From NCBI GenBank assembly GCA_964549375.1, contig CAZJWF010000102.1:1-11218 (forward strand): DNA of 11,218 bases. The letters run 5' to 3'. The stretch's first letter is position 1. Each line of letters begins with the position of its first letter. This DNA is from JAHDDY01 sp964549375 (GTDB taxonomy: Bacteria > Pseudomonadota > Alphaproteobacteria > Rhodobacterales > Rhodobacteraceae). Shown here one piece after another: positions 1 to 7,428 of the stretch. The notes beneath the pieces are model-generated. The model saw only the letters and a program-made list of their open reading frames with translations, was not told the DNA's origin and did not search any database. A program made the position numbers and the translations under genes.

Positions 1-1115
1 CCAAACTCTGTCTTGATCCGCGCGGTATGCTCGCCGAGTGATGGTGCTTTGGTCTCGCGCGGGCCGTCAGTTTGAACGGGTAGATCGGCAATCGAAACGA
101 CTGTTCCTTCAATCGTCACGTCCTGATTTCGCAGAAAGGCATGATCGGACAGGTCCGCGACTTCGTTCAACCGCGCACAGGCGATTTTCGCTGTTTCGAG
201 GTCTTCGATCAGCGCTTCTCGCGTTCGCTCGCCAAAGACATCGTTGATGATCGTTGTCAAAGCGTCGCGGTTTTCCACGCGATCGGGGTTATCGGCAAAA
301 CGGGCATCCTCCGCCAATTCTGGTTGTCCAAGGATGGCCGCGCAAAATGTCTTGAACTCACGGTTATTCTGGATCGAGAGCATGACGATGCCATCAGCCG
401 CCGTAAACGCACCGTAGGGGGCGACGAATGTGTGCGTCAGCCCAAGGCGTTGCGGCGCAGGGCCGAAATACCGATGCCCCAGCAGCGGCATGTTCATCCA
501 ATCCGCAATCACATCAAACATCGAAATCGACAAATCGATTCCGACCCCCGTGCGCCCCCGCTGAATCAAGGCGCGCAAGATCGCGGAAAATGCAGTCAAT
601 CCAGCGGAAAGATCGGTGATTGAGACCCCAACTCGCGAGGGTTGGTCGGCTGTGCCCGTGACAGCGCAAAGACCTGCTTCGGCCTGAATCAGAAAATCAT
701 AGGCTTTGCGCTTGGCCGCCGCTCCTTCGGTGCCGTACCCCGTGATCTCGCATGTGATGAGGCCGGGATTATCAGCTCGCAATGCCGTACCGCCAAAGCC
801 TCTTTTCGCCAGCGCATTGGGGGCGAGGTTATGAAGGAAAATATCTGCCTTTCGCAGCATCGCGTGCAGTAACGCCTCGTCTTGCGGGTCGTTCAGATCA
901 ATGCAGATAGATTCTTTGCCGTGGTTGAGCCAAGCAAAAATCGTGCTCTGGCCGTCAGCACCGCGATCATAGTTGCGCGCGAAATCGCCCTCCGGGCGTT
1001 CGACTTTGATGACTCGCGCACCAGCGTCGGCAAGCAACACACCGCAATAGGGCGCGGCGACCGCTTGTTCCAGCGACACCACGGTCATGCCGTCCAATTC
1101 GCGATTGAGGCCCAT
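1..1115 (-). CDS. CaiB/BaiF family (class III) CoA-transferase, C-terminus cut by window edge
   Basis: Class III CoA-transferases move CoA between acyl groups, usually from a CoA thioester to a free carboxylic acid, in the cytoplasm; relatives are acyl-CoA racemases. The reading frame is open for 371 codons to the left edge. It shows the family N-terminus (GARVIKVERPEGDFAR, about residues 40-55), NHGKESI, PYGAFTAADG, the RFADNPDRVENRDAL block and a C-terminal PSLGEHT. Asp168 in ITDLSAG sits where the family's catalytic aspartate lies (Asp169 of formyl-CoA transferase and CaiB). About 20 C-terminal residues are probably missing. The ATG at 1115 is preceded by AAGGA at good spacing. The gene is divergent from the enoyl-CoA hydratase across 90 bp, so the two may share control. 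The substrate cannot be told from sequence; a racemase role is possible. Confidence 0.92.
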   Translation of the reverse strand, partial: MGLNRELDGMTVVSLEQAVAAPYCGVLLADAGARVIKVERPEGDFARNYDRGADGQSTIFAWLNHGKESICIDLNDPQDEALLHAMLRKADIFLHNLAPNALAKRGFGGTALRADNPGLITCEITGYGTEGAAAKRKAYDFLIQAEAGLCAVTGTADQPSRVGVSITDLSAGLTAFSAILRALIQRGRTGVGIDLSISMFDVIADWMNMPLLGHRYFGPAPQRLGLTHTFVAPYGAFTAADGIVMLSIQNNREFKTFCAAILGQPELAEDARFADNPDRVENRDALTTIINDVFGERTREALIEDLETAKIACARLNEVADLSDHAFLRNQDVTIEGTVVSIADLPVQTDGPRETKAPSLGEHTARIKTEF

Positions 1116-1205
1116 AGCAATCCTTACGTTGACTGATTGCACCGTTGACAGAAATACGCTCAATCGCAAGGCTTGTGATACCCGAACCGAAAGCACCCTG
1201 CCGTG
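1116..1205. promoter_or_regulatory. Divergent intergenic region between CoA-transferase and enoyl-CoA hydratase
   Basis: This 90-bp gap must hold the start signals of two divergent genes. A perfect TTGACA hexamer lies at 1145-1150 on the plus strand, but no good -10 follows at 16-18 bp (AAGGCT is the 17-bp option). A TTGACT at 1129-1134 is equally poorly partnered. On the minus strand AAGGA about 6 bases before 1115 is the CoA-transferase ribosome binding site. The plus-strand gene has only a weak GAAAG well upstream. Promoter placement is tentative. Confidence 0.3.
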
Positions 1206-1997
1206 ATGAAAGAATACGAAACGTTGATCCTGAGCACACCGCGAGAGCACGTCTTGCTGGTGACATTCGCGCGTCCCGAGGCCTCAAATGCGATGAATAC
1301 ACAGCTTTCGCGCGACGTGACGGATATCTTCGAGGGGCTGGCACTTGATGCGGAAGATACGCGATGCGTCGTGGTCACGGGTCAGGGCGAGAAAGCCTTT
1401 TGTGCGGGGGGCGACCTGAAAGAACGTAAGGGTATGAGCGACGAGGCGTGGGGAGTGCAGCATCTTATCTTTGAACGGATGGTGCGCGCCCTGCTCGATT
1501 GTCCGGTGCCCATGATTGGAGCGGTCAACGGTGCGGCATATGGCGGTGGATGCGAGATCGCAGCGACGATGGATTTTCTCTATGCGGCGGACACCGCGCG
1601 CTTTGCGATGACGGAGGTCACATTGGGGATTATTCCAGGTGCGGGCGGCACGCAAACCCTGCCCCGCGCGATGGGCGAACGGCGTGCCAAAGAGCTGATT
1701 TTGACGGGACGTCCCTTTACCGCGCAAGAGGCGGCAGATTGGGGCTTGGTCAACGCTGTGTACCCTCAAGCGGAACTGGTAGAGGCGGCGCTTGCAAGTG
1801 CAGAACGTATCGCCGCGAACGCCCCGATTGGTGTGCGGCAGGCCAAGCAAGCCATCCGGCGCGGCCTGAGCATGTCTCTGTCAGACGGGCTGGTTTTTGA
1901 GATTGAGGCCTATAATCGAACCGTGCCCACGGAGGATCGTCGCGAGGGGGTGCTGGCCTTTAATGAAAAACGCAAAGCGGTATTCAAAGGACGCTGA
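1206..1997 (+). CDS. Enoyl-CoA hydratase/isomerase family protein, AUH-like
   Basis: A 263-residue crotonase-fold enzyme, expected to hydrate a 2-enoyl-CoA in the cytoplasm. The oxyanion-hole and CoA-binding segments are AFCAGGDLKER (64-74) and AYGGGCE (111-117). Both catalytic glutamates of true hydratases are present: Glu117 and Glu137, spaced 20 residues apart as Glu144 and Glu164 are in rat crotonase. IIPGAGGTQTLPRAMG and the C-terminal DRREGVLAFNEKRK are typical. The DLKER motif, the LPRA segment and the NRTVPTEDRREG tail recall the AUH (methylglutaconyl-CoA hydratase) subgroup, so leucine or isoprenoid breakdown is one possible role; this is inference. ATG at 1206 is preferred, with an adjacent in-frame GTG at 1203; neither has a strong Shine-Dalgarno sequence. 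It is probably monocistronic, ending at the terminator at 2023. Confidence 0.93.
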   Translation: MKEYETLILSTPREHVLLVTFARPEASNAMNTQLSRDVTDIFEGLALDAEDTRCVVVTGQGEKAFCAGGDLKERKGMSDEAWGVQHLIFERMVRALLDCPVPMIGAVNGAAYGGGCEIAATMDFLYAADTARFAMTEVTLGIIPGAGGTQTLPRAMGERRAKELILTGRPFTAQEAADWGLVNAVYPQAELVEAALASAERIAANAPIGVRQAKQAIRRGLSMSLSDGLVFEIEAYNRTVPTEDRREGVLAFNEKRKAVFKGR

Positions 1998-2022
1998 CCT
2001 AAAGGCAAGCTGACCAAAAATC

Positions 2023-2053
2023 AAAATGCCGCCCCCAAGAGGAGCGGCATTTT
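2023..2053. terminator. Bidirectional Rho-independent terminator
   Basis: A perfect 10-bp inverted repeat, AAAATGCCGC at 2023-2032 and GCGGCATTTT at 2044-2053, encloses an 11-nt loop. The stem itself ends in a T run on both strands. It lies 25 bp after the hydratase stop and 29 bp after the coxM stop on the other strand, so it can end both convergent transcripts. Confidence 0.85.
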
Positions 2054-2082
2054 CTCTATCATCTGTTTCGCCAATCGGCGAT

Positions 2083-2877
2083 TCAGCTCATCTCTTGAAC
2101 CGCACGCTTGGTCAGAACCTTCACAAGATTTGCGCGGTATTTCGGCGTGCCATGCAGGTCGTTAGACATACCGTCCGCCGACACCTCAACCCCAGCCGCC
2201 GCATCAGCCGAAAAGCTGCCGCTGAGTGCTGCTTCCATGCCCGCATGACGGAAAACGCCTTGCTGGGCAGCACCCGTGACCGCAACACGCACGCCACCCG
2301 CAGTCTGGGCAACGAATACGCCGGTTAGCGCGAAACGTGACGCCGGCTGTTCAAACTTCTGATAATTCGAACCGCTTGGGATTGGGAATTTAACGGCGGT
2401 GATGATTTCATCCTCGCCGAGCGCAGTTTCATACATGCCAGCAAAAAAATCATCCGCTGCAATTTCTCGCGCGTTGGTCACGATCGTCGCGTTCAGCGCC
2501 AGAACCGCAGAAGGATAACATGCCGCTGGATCATTGTTGGCGAGACTACCCCCAATCGTGCCCTTATTGCGAACCTGCGGGTCGCCAATGCGCGAGGCCA
2601 GCGAAGCCAGTCCCGGAATCGACGCCTGCACATCGCCATTTTCGGCCACATCGCGGTGCGTGGTCGCCGCACCAATGACGATGCTGGCACCCTCTTTACT
2701 GATGCCGCTCATCCCCGCGATGCCAGTCAGATCAACCAGCGTATCGGGTTGGTTGAGGCGTTGTTTCAGCGTCGGAATCAGAGTTTGCCCCCCTGACAGC
2801 GCCATTGCGCCCTCGGGCTTCATCGCGGCTGCGGCTGCGCCGACATCGGACGGCTTTTGATAATCGAATGCGTACAT
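2083..2877 (-). CDS. coxM: CoxM-like FAD-binding medium subunit of form II CO-dehydrogenase family
   Basis: A 264-residue FAD subunit of a xanthine-oxidase-family molybdenum hydroxylase; it would take electrons from the CoxS iron-sulphur clusters and pass them on. The two FAD-binding loops are visible: ALSGGQTLIP (26-35, the usual AGGxSL motif) and NKGTIGGSLANNDPA (about 104-118, the usual TIGGxxxxxDP motif). The C-terminal CO-dehydrogenase flavoprotein domain follows. The length is slightly short for the family, which is usually 270-290. The start has AGGAGA 7 bases upstream, inside the 12-bp gap after coxL, so the two are certainly one operon. It is the last gene of the cluster and ends at the shared terminator. 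Third place (S-L-M) is the form II gene order; form I uses M-S-L. Confidence 0.93.
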   Translation of the reverse strand: MYAFDYQKPSDVGAAAAAMKPEGAMALSGGQTLIPTLKQRLNQPDTLVDLTGIAGMSGISKEGASIVIGAATTHRDVAENGDVQASIPGLASLASRIGDPQVRNKGTIGGSLANNDPAACYPSAVLALNATIVTNAREIAADDFFAGMYETALGEDEIITAVKFPIPSGSNYQKFEQPASRFALTGVFVAQTAGGVRVAVTGAAQQGVFRHAGMEAALSGSFSADAAAGVEVSADGMSNDLHGTPKYRANLVKVLTKRAVQEMS

Positions 2878-2889
2878 ATCCGTCTCTCC

Positions 2890-5271
2890 TTATTCTGCGG
2901 CTTCTTTAGCGCTTGCGTCATTGATCGCGGCCCAGACGCGTTGTGGCGACAACGGCATATCAATATGCTCGATGCCGTGTCCGCGCAGGGCGTCCACAAC
3001 CGCGTTGACCAGTGCAGGCGGTGAGCCGATAGCTCCAGCCTCGCCGCAGCCTTTCACGCCCAGCGGATTGTGCGTGCAAGGCGTACCGTCGCGCGTATCG
3101 ACGGTAAAGCTCGGCATATCCCCAGCGCGCGGCATCGCGTAATCCATGTAGGAGCCAGACAAAAGCTGTCCTTCATGGTCATAGGTGCAGTTTTCAAGCA
3201 TCGCCTGACCAAGCCCCTGAACCAGACCGCCGTGAACCTGACCCTCAACGATCATCGGATTGACGATGTTTCCAAAGTCATCTGAGGCACACAGGCTGAG
3301 GATCTCGACCTTTCCGGTTTCTGGGTCGACCTCGACTTCGCAAAGGTATGACCCCGCTGGGAAGGTGAAGTTTTTCGGATCATAAAAGGCGGTTTCCTCC
3401 AGACCCGGTTCGACTTCCTCGATCGGATAGTTATGCGGCACGTATGCCGCCAGGCTGATCTCCGCAAAGGCTTTTGCCTTATCGGTGCCTGCAACCTTGT
3501 ACTGACCATCTTCGAAAACAATGTCGCTTTCTGAAGCTTCGAGCAGGTGAGCGGCGATCTTCTTGCCTTTCTCAACCACTTTATCGACGGCCTTCACGAT
3601 CGCCGAGCCGCCCACAGCCAGAGACCGCGAGCCGTAGGTCCCCATGCCGAAGGGTACTTTAGCCGTATCGCCGTGGACAATCTCGACACTGTCATAAGGA
3701 ATGCCGAGCGCGTCGGATACGACCTGAGCAAAGGTGGTTTCGTGGCCTTGCCCGTGGCTGTGCGAGCCGGTCAAAACCGTGACAGAACCCGTTGGGTTCA
3801 CGCGGATCGTCGCCGCCTCATACAAACCTGCCCGCGCGCCAAGTGCGCCGACGAGTGACGATGGCGCAATCCCGCACGCCTCAATGTAACAAGACAGCCC
3901 AAGACCGCGCAGCTTGCCGCGTGAGGCGCTTTCCTGACGGCGCGCTTCAAAGCCCGCATAATCGGCCATCTCCATAACGCGATTCAACGTCGTGTCGTAA
4001 TCGCCGATGTCGTATTGCAGCGCGACAGGCGTGTCATACGGGAAATCGCGGATGAAGTTCTTGCGGCGAATTTCCGCCTGATCCATCCCCATTTCCTGAG
4101 CGGCCTTGTTGATGATCCGCTCAAGCAGATAGGTCGCCTCGGGACGCCCTGCCCCGCGATAGGCATCGACGGGTACCGTATTCGTAAAGACAGCGCGCAC
4201 ACGGCAGTGAATGGCGGGCGTCGTATACTGTCCCGCCAGCAGCGTTGCGTGCAGCCATGTTGGAACCGCCGGGGCAAATGTCGACAGATACGCGCCCATA
4301 TTGGCAAACGTATCTGCGCGTAGGCCGAGAAACTTGCCTTCCGCATCAAGCGCGAGTTCTGCTTTGGTGACGTGGTCACGGCCATGTGCATCAGAGATAA
4401 ACGCTTCGGAGCGATCCGAAGTCCATTTGATCGGACGGCCAACCTGTTTTGACCCCCAAGTGACAAACGCTTCCTCGGCGTAGTGATAAATCTTCGCGCC
4501 AAAGCCGCCGCCCACATCCGGTGCATAAACGCGCAGCTTATGCTCGGGGATGTTGAGCACAAATGCCCCCATCAACAGGCGAATGACATGCGGGTTTTGC
4601 GAGGTCGTATAGAGCGTGTAATCCTCAGTCGAGGCATCGTACTCGCCCAGCACACAGCGCGGTTCCATCGGGTTCGCGACAAGGCGGTTGTTTTTGAACT
4701 CCAGCGTCGTGACATGGGCCGCGCCAGCAAACGCCGCATCCGTCGCAGCGGCATCGCCCAGCTCCCAGTCGTAACACAGGTTTTCCGGCGCTTCGTCGTG
4801 TATCACGGCAGGCTGAGCGGTCACGGCTTGCGCCATATCGACGACGGCGGGGAGAATGCCGTAATCGATCTCGATCAGTTCAGCCGCATCGCGCGCTTCT
4901 TGCAGGCTTTCTGCGACAACCGCCGCAATCGGATCGCCGACGTGGCGGACTTTGCCGTTTGCGAGGATCGGGTGTGGCGGTTCCTTTTGAGGCTCGCCGT
5001 GTTTGTCGGTCATGCCCCAGCCGCAAGGAACGCCGCCCAATCCGGCATCGACAATATCTTGTCCAGTAAAGATACGAACAACACCCGATGCGTTCGAGGC
5101 CGCATCTGTGTCGATGCTGTTCAGCGTCGCATGGGCGGCGGGCGAGCGTAAAAAATAGACGTAAGTTTGGCCCGGACGGTTCATATCGTCCGTGTACTTT
5201 CCCTTGCCGGTGAGAAAGCGCACATCTTCTTTGCGCTTCACCGCTTCGCCAATGCCGAAGTCCTTAGCCAT
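2890..5271 (-). CDS. coxL: CoxL-like molybdopterin large subunit, form II (AYRGAGR type)
   Basis: A 793-residue catalytic subunit that would bind molybdopterin cytosine dinucleotide. In order: the a/b-hammerhead domain (about 15-145), PDVGGGFGAK (251-260), the active-site loop AYRGAGR (370-376), GQGHET (507-512), TYGSRSLAVGGSA (545-557) and GCGEAG (741-746) with Glu744, the base conserved across the family. Form I CO dehydrogenases carry AYxCSFR, whose cysteine holds copper; that cysteine is absent here, placing this in form II (BMS type). Published work on marine roseobacters reported that form II genes alone do not go with CO oxidation, so the substrate is open. The start has GGAAGGAAA just upstream. 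It follows coxS after 104 bp and precedes coxM by 12 bp. No coxD/E/F-type maturation genes lie in the window. Confidence 0.95.
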   Translation of the reverse strand: MAKDFGIGEAVKRKEDVRFLTGKGKYTDDMNRPGQTYVYFLRSPAAHATLNSIDTDAASNASGVVRIFTGQDIVDAGLGGVPCGWGMTDKHGEPQKEPPHPILANGKVRHVGDPIAAVVAESLQEARDAAELIEIDYGILPAVVDMAQAVTAQPAVIHDEAPENLCYDWELGDAAATDAAFAGAAHVTTLEFKNNRLVANPMEPRCVLGEYDASTEDYTLYTTSQNPHVIRLLMGAFVLNIPEHKLRVYAPDVGGGFGAKIYHYAEEAFVTWGSKQVGRPIKWTSDRSEAFISDAHGRDHVTKAELALDAEGKFLGLRADTFANMGAYLSTFAPAVPTWLHATLLAGQYTTPAIHCRVRAVFTNTVPVDAYRGAGRPEATYLLERIINKAAQEMGMDQAEIRRKNFIRDFPYDTPVALQYDIGDYDTTLNRVMEMADYAGFEARRQESASRGKLRGLGLSCYIEACGIAPSSLVGALGARAGLYEAATIRVNPTGSVTVLTGSHSHGQGHETTFAQVVSDALGIPYDSVEIVHGDTAKVPFGMGTYGSRSLAVGGSAIVKAVDKVVEKGKKIAAHLLEASESDIVFEDGQYKVAGTDKAKAFAEISLAAYVPHNYPIEEVEPGLEETAFYDPKNFTFPAGSYLCEVEVDPETGKVEILSLCASDDFGNIVNPMIVEGQVHGGLVQGLGQAMLENCTYDHEGQLLSGSYMDYAMPRAGDMPSFTVDTRDGTPCTHNPLGVKGCGEAGAIGSPPALVNAVVDALRGHGIEHIDMPLSPQRVWAAINDASAKEAAE

Positions 5272-5289
5272 TGAGTTTCCTTCCCGATA

Positions 5290-5310
5290 AACCGGGTTTG
5301 CGCCCCGGTT
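5290..5310 (-). other. Perfect hairpin in the coxS-coxL gap
   Basis: AACCGGG (5290-5296) and CCCGGTT (5304-5310) form a 7-bp perfect stem with a 7-nt loop, in the unusually wide 104-bp gap between coxS and coxL. It lies 18 bp before the coxL start. There is no T run after it, so it is more likely an RNA stability, processing or translation-control element than a terminator. Function is inferred only. Confidence 0.4.
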
Positions 5311-5375
5311 GTCCGTATTCCCCTCGGTTTAGCGGGTTAACGGATCTTTTCATGTCATCTGATTGCGTCGTCACC

Positions 5376-5864
5376 TTACTCGGCGGCTTGCTGCGCCCCG
5401 GCCATCGTTGCGGCGGCAGATTGGATTGCCTTGACGATGTTGTGGTAGCCCGTGCAACGGCAGATGTTGCCCTCAAGCCAATGACGAATTTCATGCTCGG
5501 ACGGTGCAGCGTTGACCTTCAGCAGCTCGGCTGCCGACATGATCATGCCCGGCGTGCAAAACCCGCATTGCAAGCCGTGATGCTCCTGAAATGCAGCCTG
5601 CAAGACACCCAGCGAGCCGTCGTCATTTGCCATACCTTCGATCGTCGTGACCTCCGCGCCGTCACACGCGCTGGCAAAGGTCGTGCAAGCTTTCACAGAG
5701 CGACCATTCACATGCACGACGCAGGCACCACATTGCGATGTGTCGCAGCCGATATGCGTCCCGGTCAGCTTTAACTCATCGCGCAGAAATTCGGTCAAAA
5801 GCGTCCGCCCCTCGGCTTCGCCCGACCGTTCCCTACCGTTCACGGTCATTGTCACTGTTGTCAT
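5376..5864 (-). CDS. coxS: CoxS-like [2Fe-2S] small subunit
   Basis: A 162-residue iron-sulphur subunit passing electrons from the CoxL molybdenum site to the CoxM FAD. The N-terminal ferredoxin-like domain has Cys40, Cys45, Cys48 and Cys60 (CxxxxCGxC...C). The C-terminal four-helix domain has Cys100 and Cys103 (CGFCTPG) and Cys135 and Cys137 (NICRCTGY). All eight cluster ligands are therefore intact, and the length is the family norm. GGGGAG lies a few bases before the ATG. It follows coxG by 44 bp and leads into coxL, giving the S-L-M order. The tail is alanine-rich and unremarkable. Confidence 0.95.
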   Translation of the reverse strand: MTTVTMTVNGRERSGEAEGRTLLTEFLRDELKLTGTHIGCDTSQCGACVVHVNGRSVKACTTFASACDGAEVTTIEGMANDDGSLGVLQAAFQEHHGLQCGFCTPGMIMSAAELLKVNAAPSEHEIRHWLEGNICRCTGYHNIVKAIQSAAATMAGAQQAAE

Positions 5865-5908
5865 CGTTTTCTCCCCAGTAAATCAGCTCGTGCTTTTCGC
5901 CCGCATTA

Positions 5909-7357
5909 TCATCTGTAAATCAACCACAGGATAAATGCAGCAATCGCGACCAGAATCAACCACAGATACCAAGGCTTGCCTTGCGATCCCATTTGATCAT
6001 TTGACGCAAGATCTGATGCAGCTCCAGTCACGGCATCTTTCGCGTCGCCTGCCGCATCGCCCGCGCGAGAAGCTGCACCAGCGGCAAGCGCGGCGGCACC
6101 ACCCGCAGCGGCAACGGCTGCACCCGCTACACCAGAAACGGCATTCCCGGCAGCATCAGCCGCGCCATCCGCAACACCGGAAACAGCATCACCTGCCACC
6201 CCAGCGACACCGCCAACTGCGCCGGTCACGCCATCAACTGCACCGCCAACAACGTTGCCAGCTGCATCCAATGCGCCGCTCGCTGCATCAGCCACGCCGC
6301 CCGCGACGCCAGAAACAGCATCACCTGCCGCCCCAGCGACACCGCCAACTGCGCCGGTCACACCATCAACTGCGCCGCCAACAACGTTGCCAGCCGCATC
6401 CATTGCGCCGCTCGCTGCATCAGCCACGCCGCCCGCTACACCAGAAACAGCGTCACCTGCTGCACCAGCGACACCGCCTACTGCGCCGGTCACACCATCA
6501 ACTGCACCGCCAACAACATTGCCAGCCGCATCCATTGCGCCGCTTGCTGCATCAGCCACCCCGCCCGCTACACCAGAAACAGCATCACCTGCCGCCCCAG
6601 CGACACCGCCTACTGCGCCGGTCACACCATCAACTGCACCGCCAACAACATTGCCAGCCGCATCCATTGCGCCGCTTGCTGCATCAGCCACGCCGCCCGC
6701 GACACCAGTAGCAGCATCACCTGCCGCACCAGCGACACCGCCTACTGCGCCGGTCACGCCATCAACCGCTCCACCCACAGCATTGCCCGACGCGCTCATC
6801 GCATCATTCGCTGCGTCAGCGACGCCATCAACCACCGCTCCCGCCGCAGCAACCGCCGCACCTCCTGCAGCGACAGCGCCGCCGCTGAGACCACCATCGC
6901 CAACTGTGCCGCCAGAGCCACCTTCAACGGCGCTTCGGAAATTTTCGAAGAAAGATGCCGCCATTTTGCTCGCTACGCCGTCGATGAGGCGTGAACCAAG
7001 TTGCGCGATACGACCCGCGACGCTAGCATCCGCATCATACGAAAGCTGCGTCCCGCCAGCCACGTCTGCCAAAGTCACGCGTGCAGACCCCTTAGCCATC
7101 CCCGCAACACCGCCCTTTCCCTCGCCGTTCAACGTTAGGCTTTGGCCTTCGACGACATCCAGCAACTCGACCGCTCCATCGAATGTCGCTTTCACAGGAC
7201 CAACTTTTTGAACAACCACCGCCTCAAAATTCGTCGGCGAGCTCTGCGACATCGACTGACAACCGGGAATCGAAGCCTTTAGAATGTCCGGATTATTAAG
7301 CGCATTCCAGACAGTCATCCGGTCTGCTGCAATCACTTGCACACCTTCAAGTTTCAT
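5909..7357 (-). CDS. coxG: CoxG-like SRPBCC protein with a giant tandem-repeat linker and C-terminal membrane anchor
   Basis: CoxG proteins recruit CO dehydrogenase to the cytoplasmic membrane; recent work on mycobacterial CoxG shows it carrying quinone between membrane and enzyme. Residues 1-145 are a clear CoxG/SRPBCC lipid-binding domain (SIPGC at 29-33, VGPVKA, GKGGVAGMAKGSA, IAQLGSRLIDGVA). Residues 146-460 are a low-complexity linker with five 44-residue repeats at 178-397. Residues 463-480 form one hydrophobic helix followed by Tyr-Arg, a tail anchor. At 482 residues it is two to three times the usual CoxG length, and the excess is all linker. From 146 to 430 there is no Lys, Arg or Glu. 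There is no signal peptide, so the domain should face the cytoplasm. GGGAG lies 6 bases before the ATG. It is the first gene of the cox cluster. Confidence 0.9.
   Translation of the reverse strand: MKLEGVQVIAADRMTVWNALNNPDILKASIPGCQSMSQSSPTNFEAVVVQKVGPVKATFDGAVELLDVVEGQSLTLNGEGKGGVAGMAKGSARVTLADVAGGTQLSYDADASVAGRIAQLGSRLIDGVASKMAASFFENFRSAVEGGSGGTVGDGGLSGGAVAAGGAAVAAAGAVVDGVADAANDAMSASGNAVGGAVDGVTGAVGGVAGAAGDAATGVAGGVADAASGAMDAAGNVVGGAVDGVTGAVGGVAGAAGDAVSGVAGGVADAASGAMDAAGNVVGGAVDGVTGAVGGVAGAAGDAVSGVAGGVADAASGAMDAAGNVVGGAVDGVTGAVGGVAGAAGDAVSGVAGGVADAASGALDAAGNVVGGAVDGVTGAVGGVAGVAGDAVSGVADGAADAAGNAVSGVAGAAVAAAGGAAALAAGAASRAGDAAGDAKDAVTGAASDLASNDQMGSQGKPWYLWLILVAIAAFILWLIYR
6167..6826 (-). repeat. 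Five tandem 132-bp repeats inside coxG (44 residues each)
   Basis: The motif GCCGGTCAC recurs at 6221, 6353, 6485, 6617 and 6749, exactly 132 bp apart. The five units are 6695-6826 (unit 1, N-terminal), 6563-6694, 6431-6562, 6299-6430 and 6167-6298 (unit 5). Units 2-4 encode identical 44-residue segments while differing at 4 (2 vs 3), 6 (2 vs 4) and 10 (3 vs 4) of 132 bases, counted by eye. Units 1 and 5 diverge more, as edge copies usually do. Each unit splits into four 11-residue sub-repeats. The 220 residues use only Gly, Ala, Val, Asp, Ser, Asn, Thr, Met and Leu. Confidence 0.97.
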
Positions 7358-7398
7358 AAATCACTCCCGTAGTTTTCGCACTGAGCCGTCGAAAAACG

Positions 7399-7428
7399 CT
7401 CATACTCTAAAAAACGCCCCTTGTTCAA
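7399..7428 (-). promoter_or_regulatory. Candidate promoter of the cox cluster
   Basis: On the minus strand, TTGAAC (7428-7423) and TATGAG (7404-7399) are separated by 18 bp, a fair sigma-70-like pair (4 of 6 matches each). Transcription would begin near 7392, giving a leader of about 35 nt that holds the GGAG site before coxG at 7357. No other start signal as good was seen in the gap. Confidence 0.4.

Noticed and set aside
141..623. 160-residue plus-strand ORF near the left edge
   Set aside because: The minus strand here encodes an uninterrupted CaiB-type CoA-transferase with family motifs; this is its shadow.
4483..5151. 222-residue plus-strand ORF
   Set aside because: It is antisense to the highly conserved coxL and has no recognisable motif.
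5935..6711. 258-residue plus-strand ORF rich in His, Gln and Arg
   Set aside because: Another frame across the same GC-rich repeat; composition is an artefact of the repeat and there is no recognisable domain.
6167..6826. Possible CRISPR or non-coding satellite
   Set aside because: The units are contiguous 132-bp copies without spacers and lie fully in frame within coxG.
6255..7211. 318-residue plus-strand ORF rich in Pro, Ala and Thr
   Set aside because: It is the antisense shadow of the coxG repeats. The opposite strand encodes a clear CoxG domain and membrane helix, and the third-position differences between repeats fit the coxG frame.
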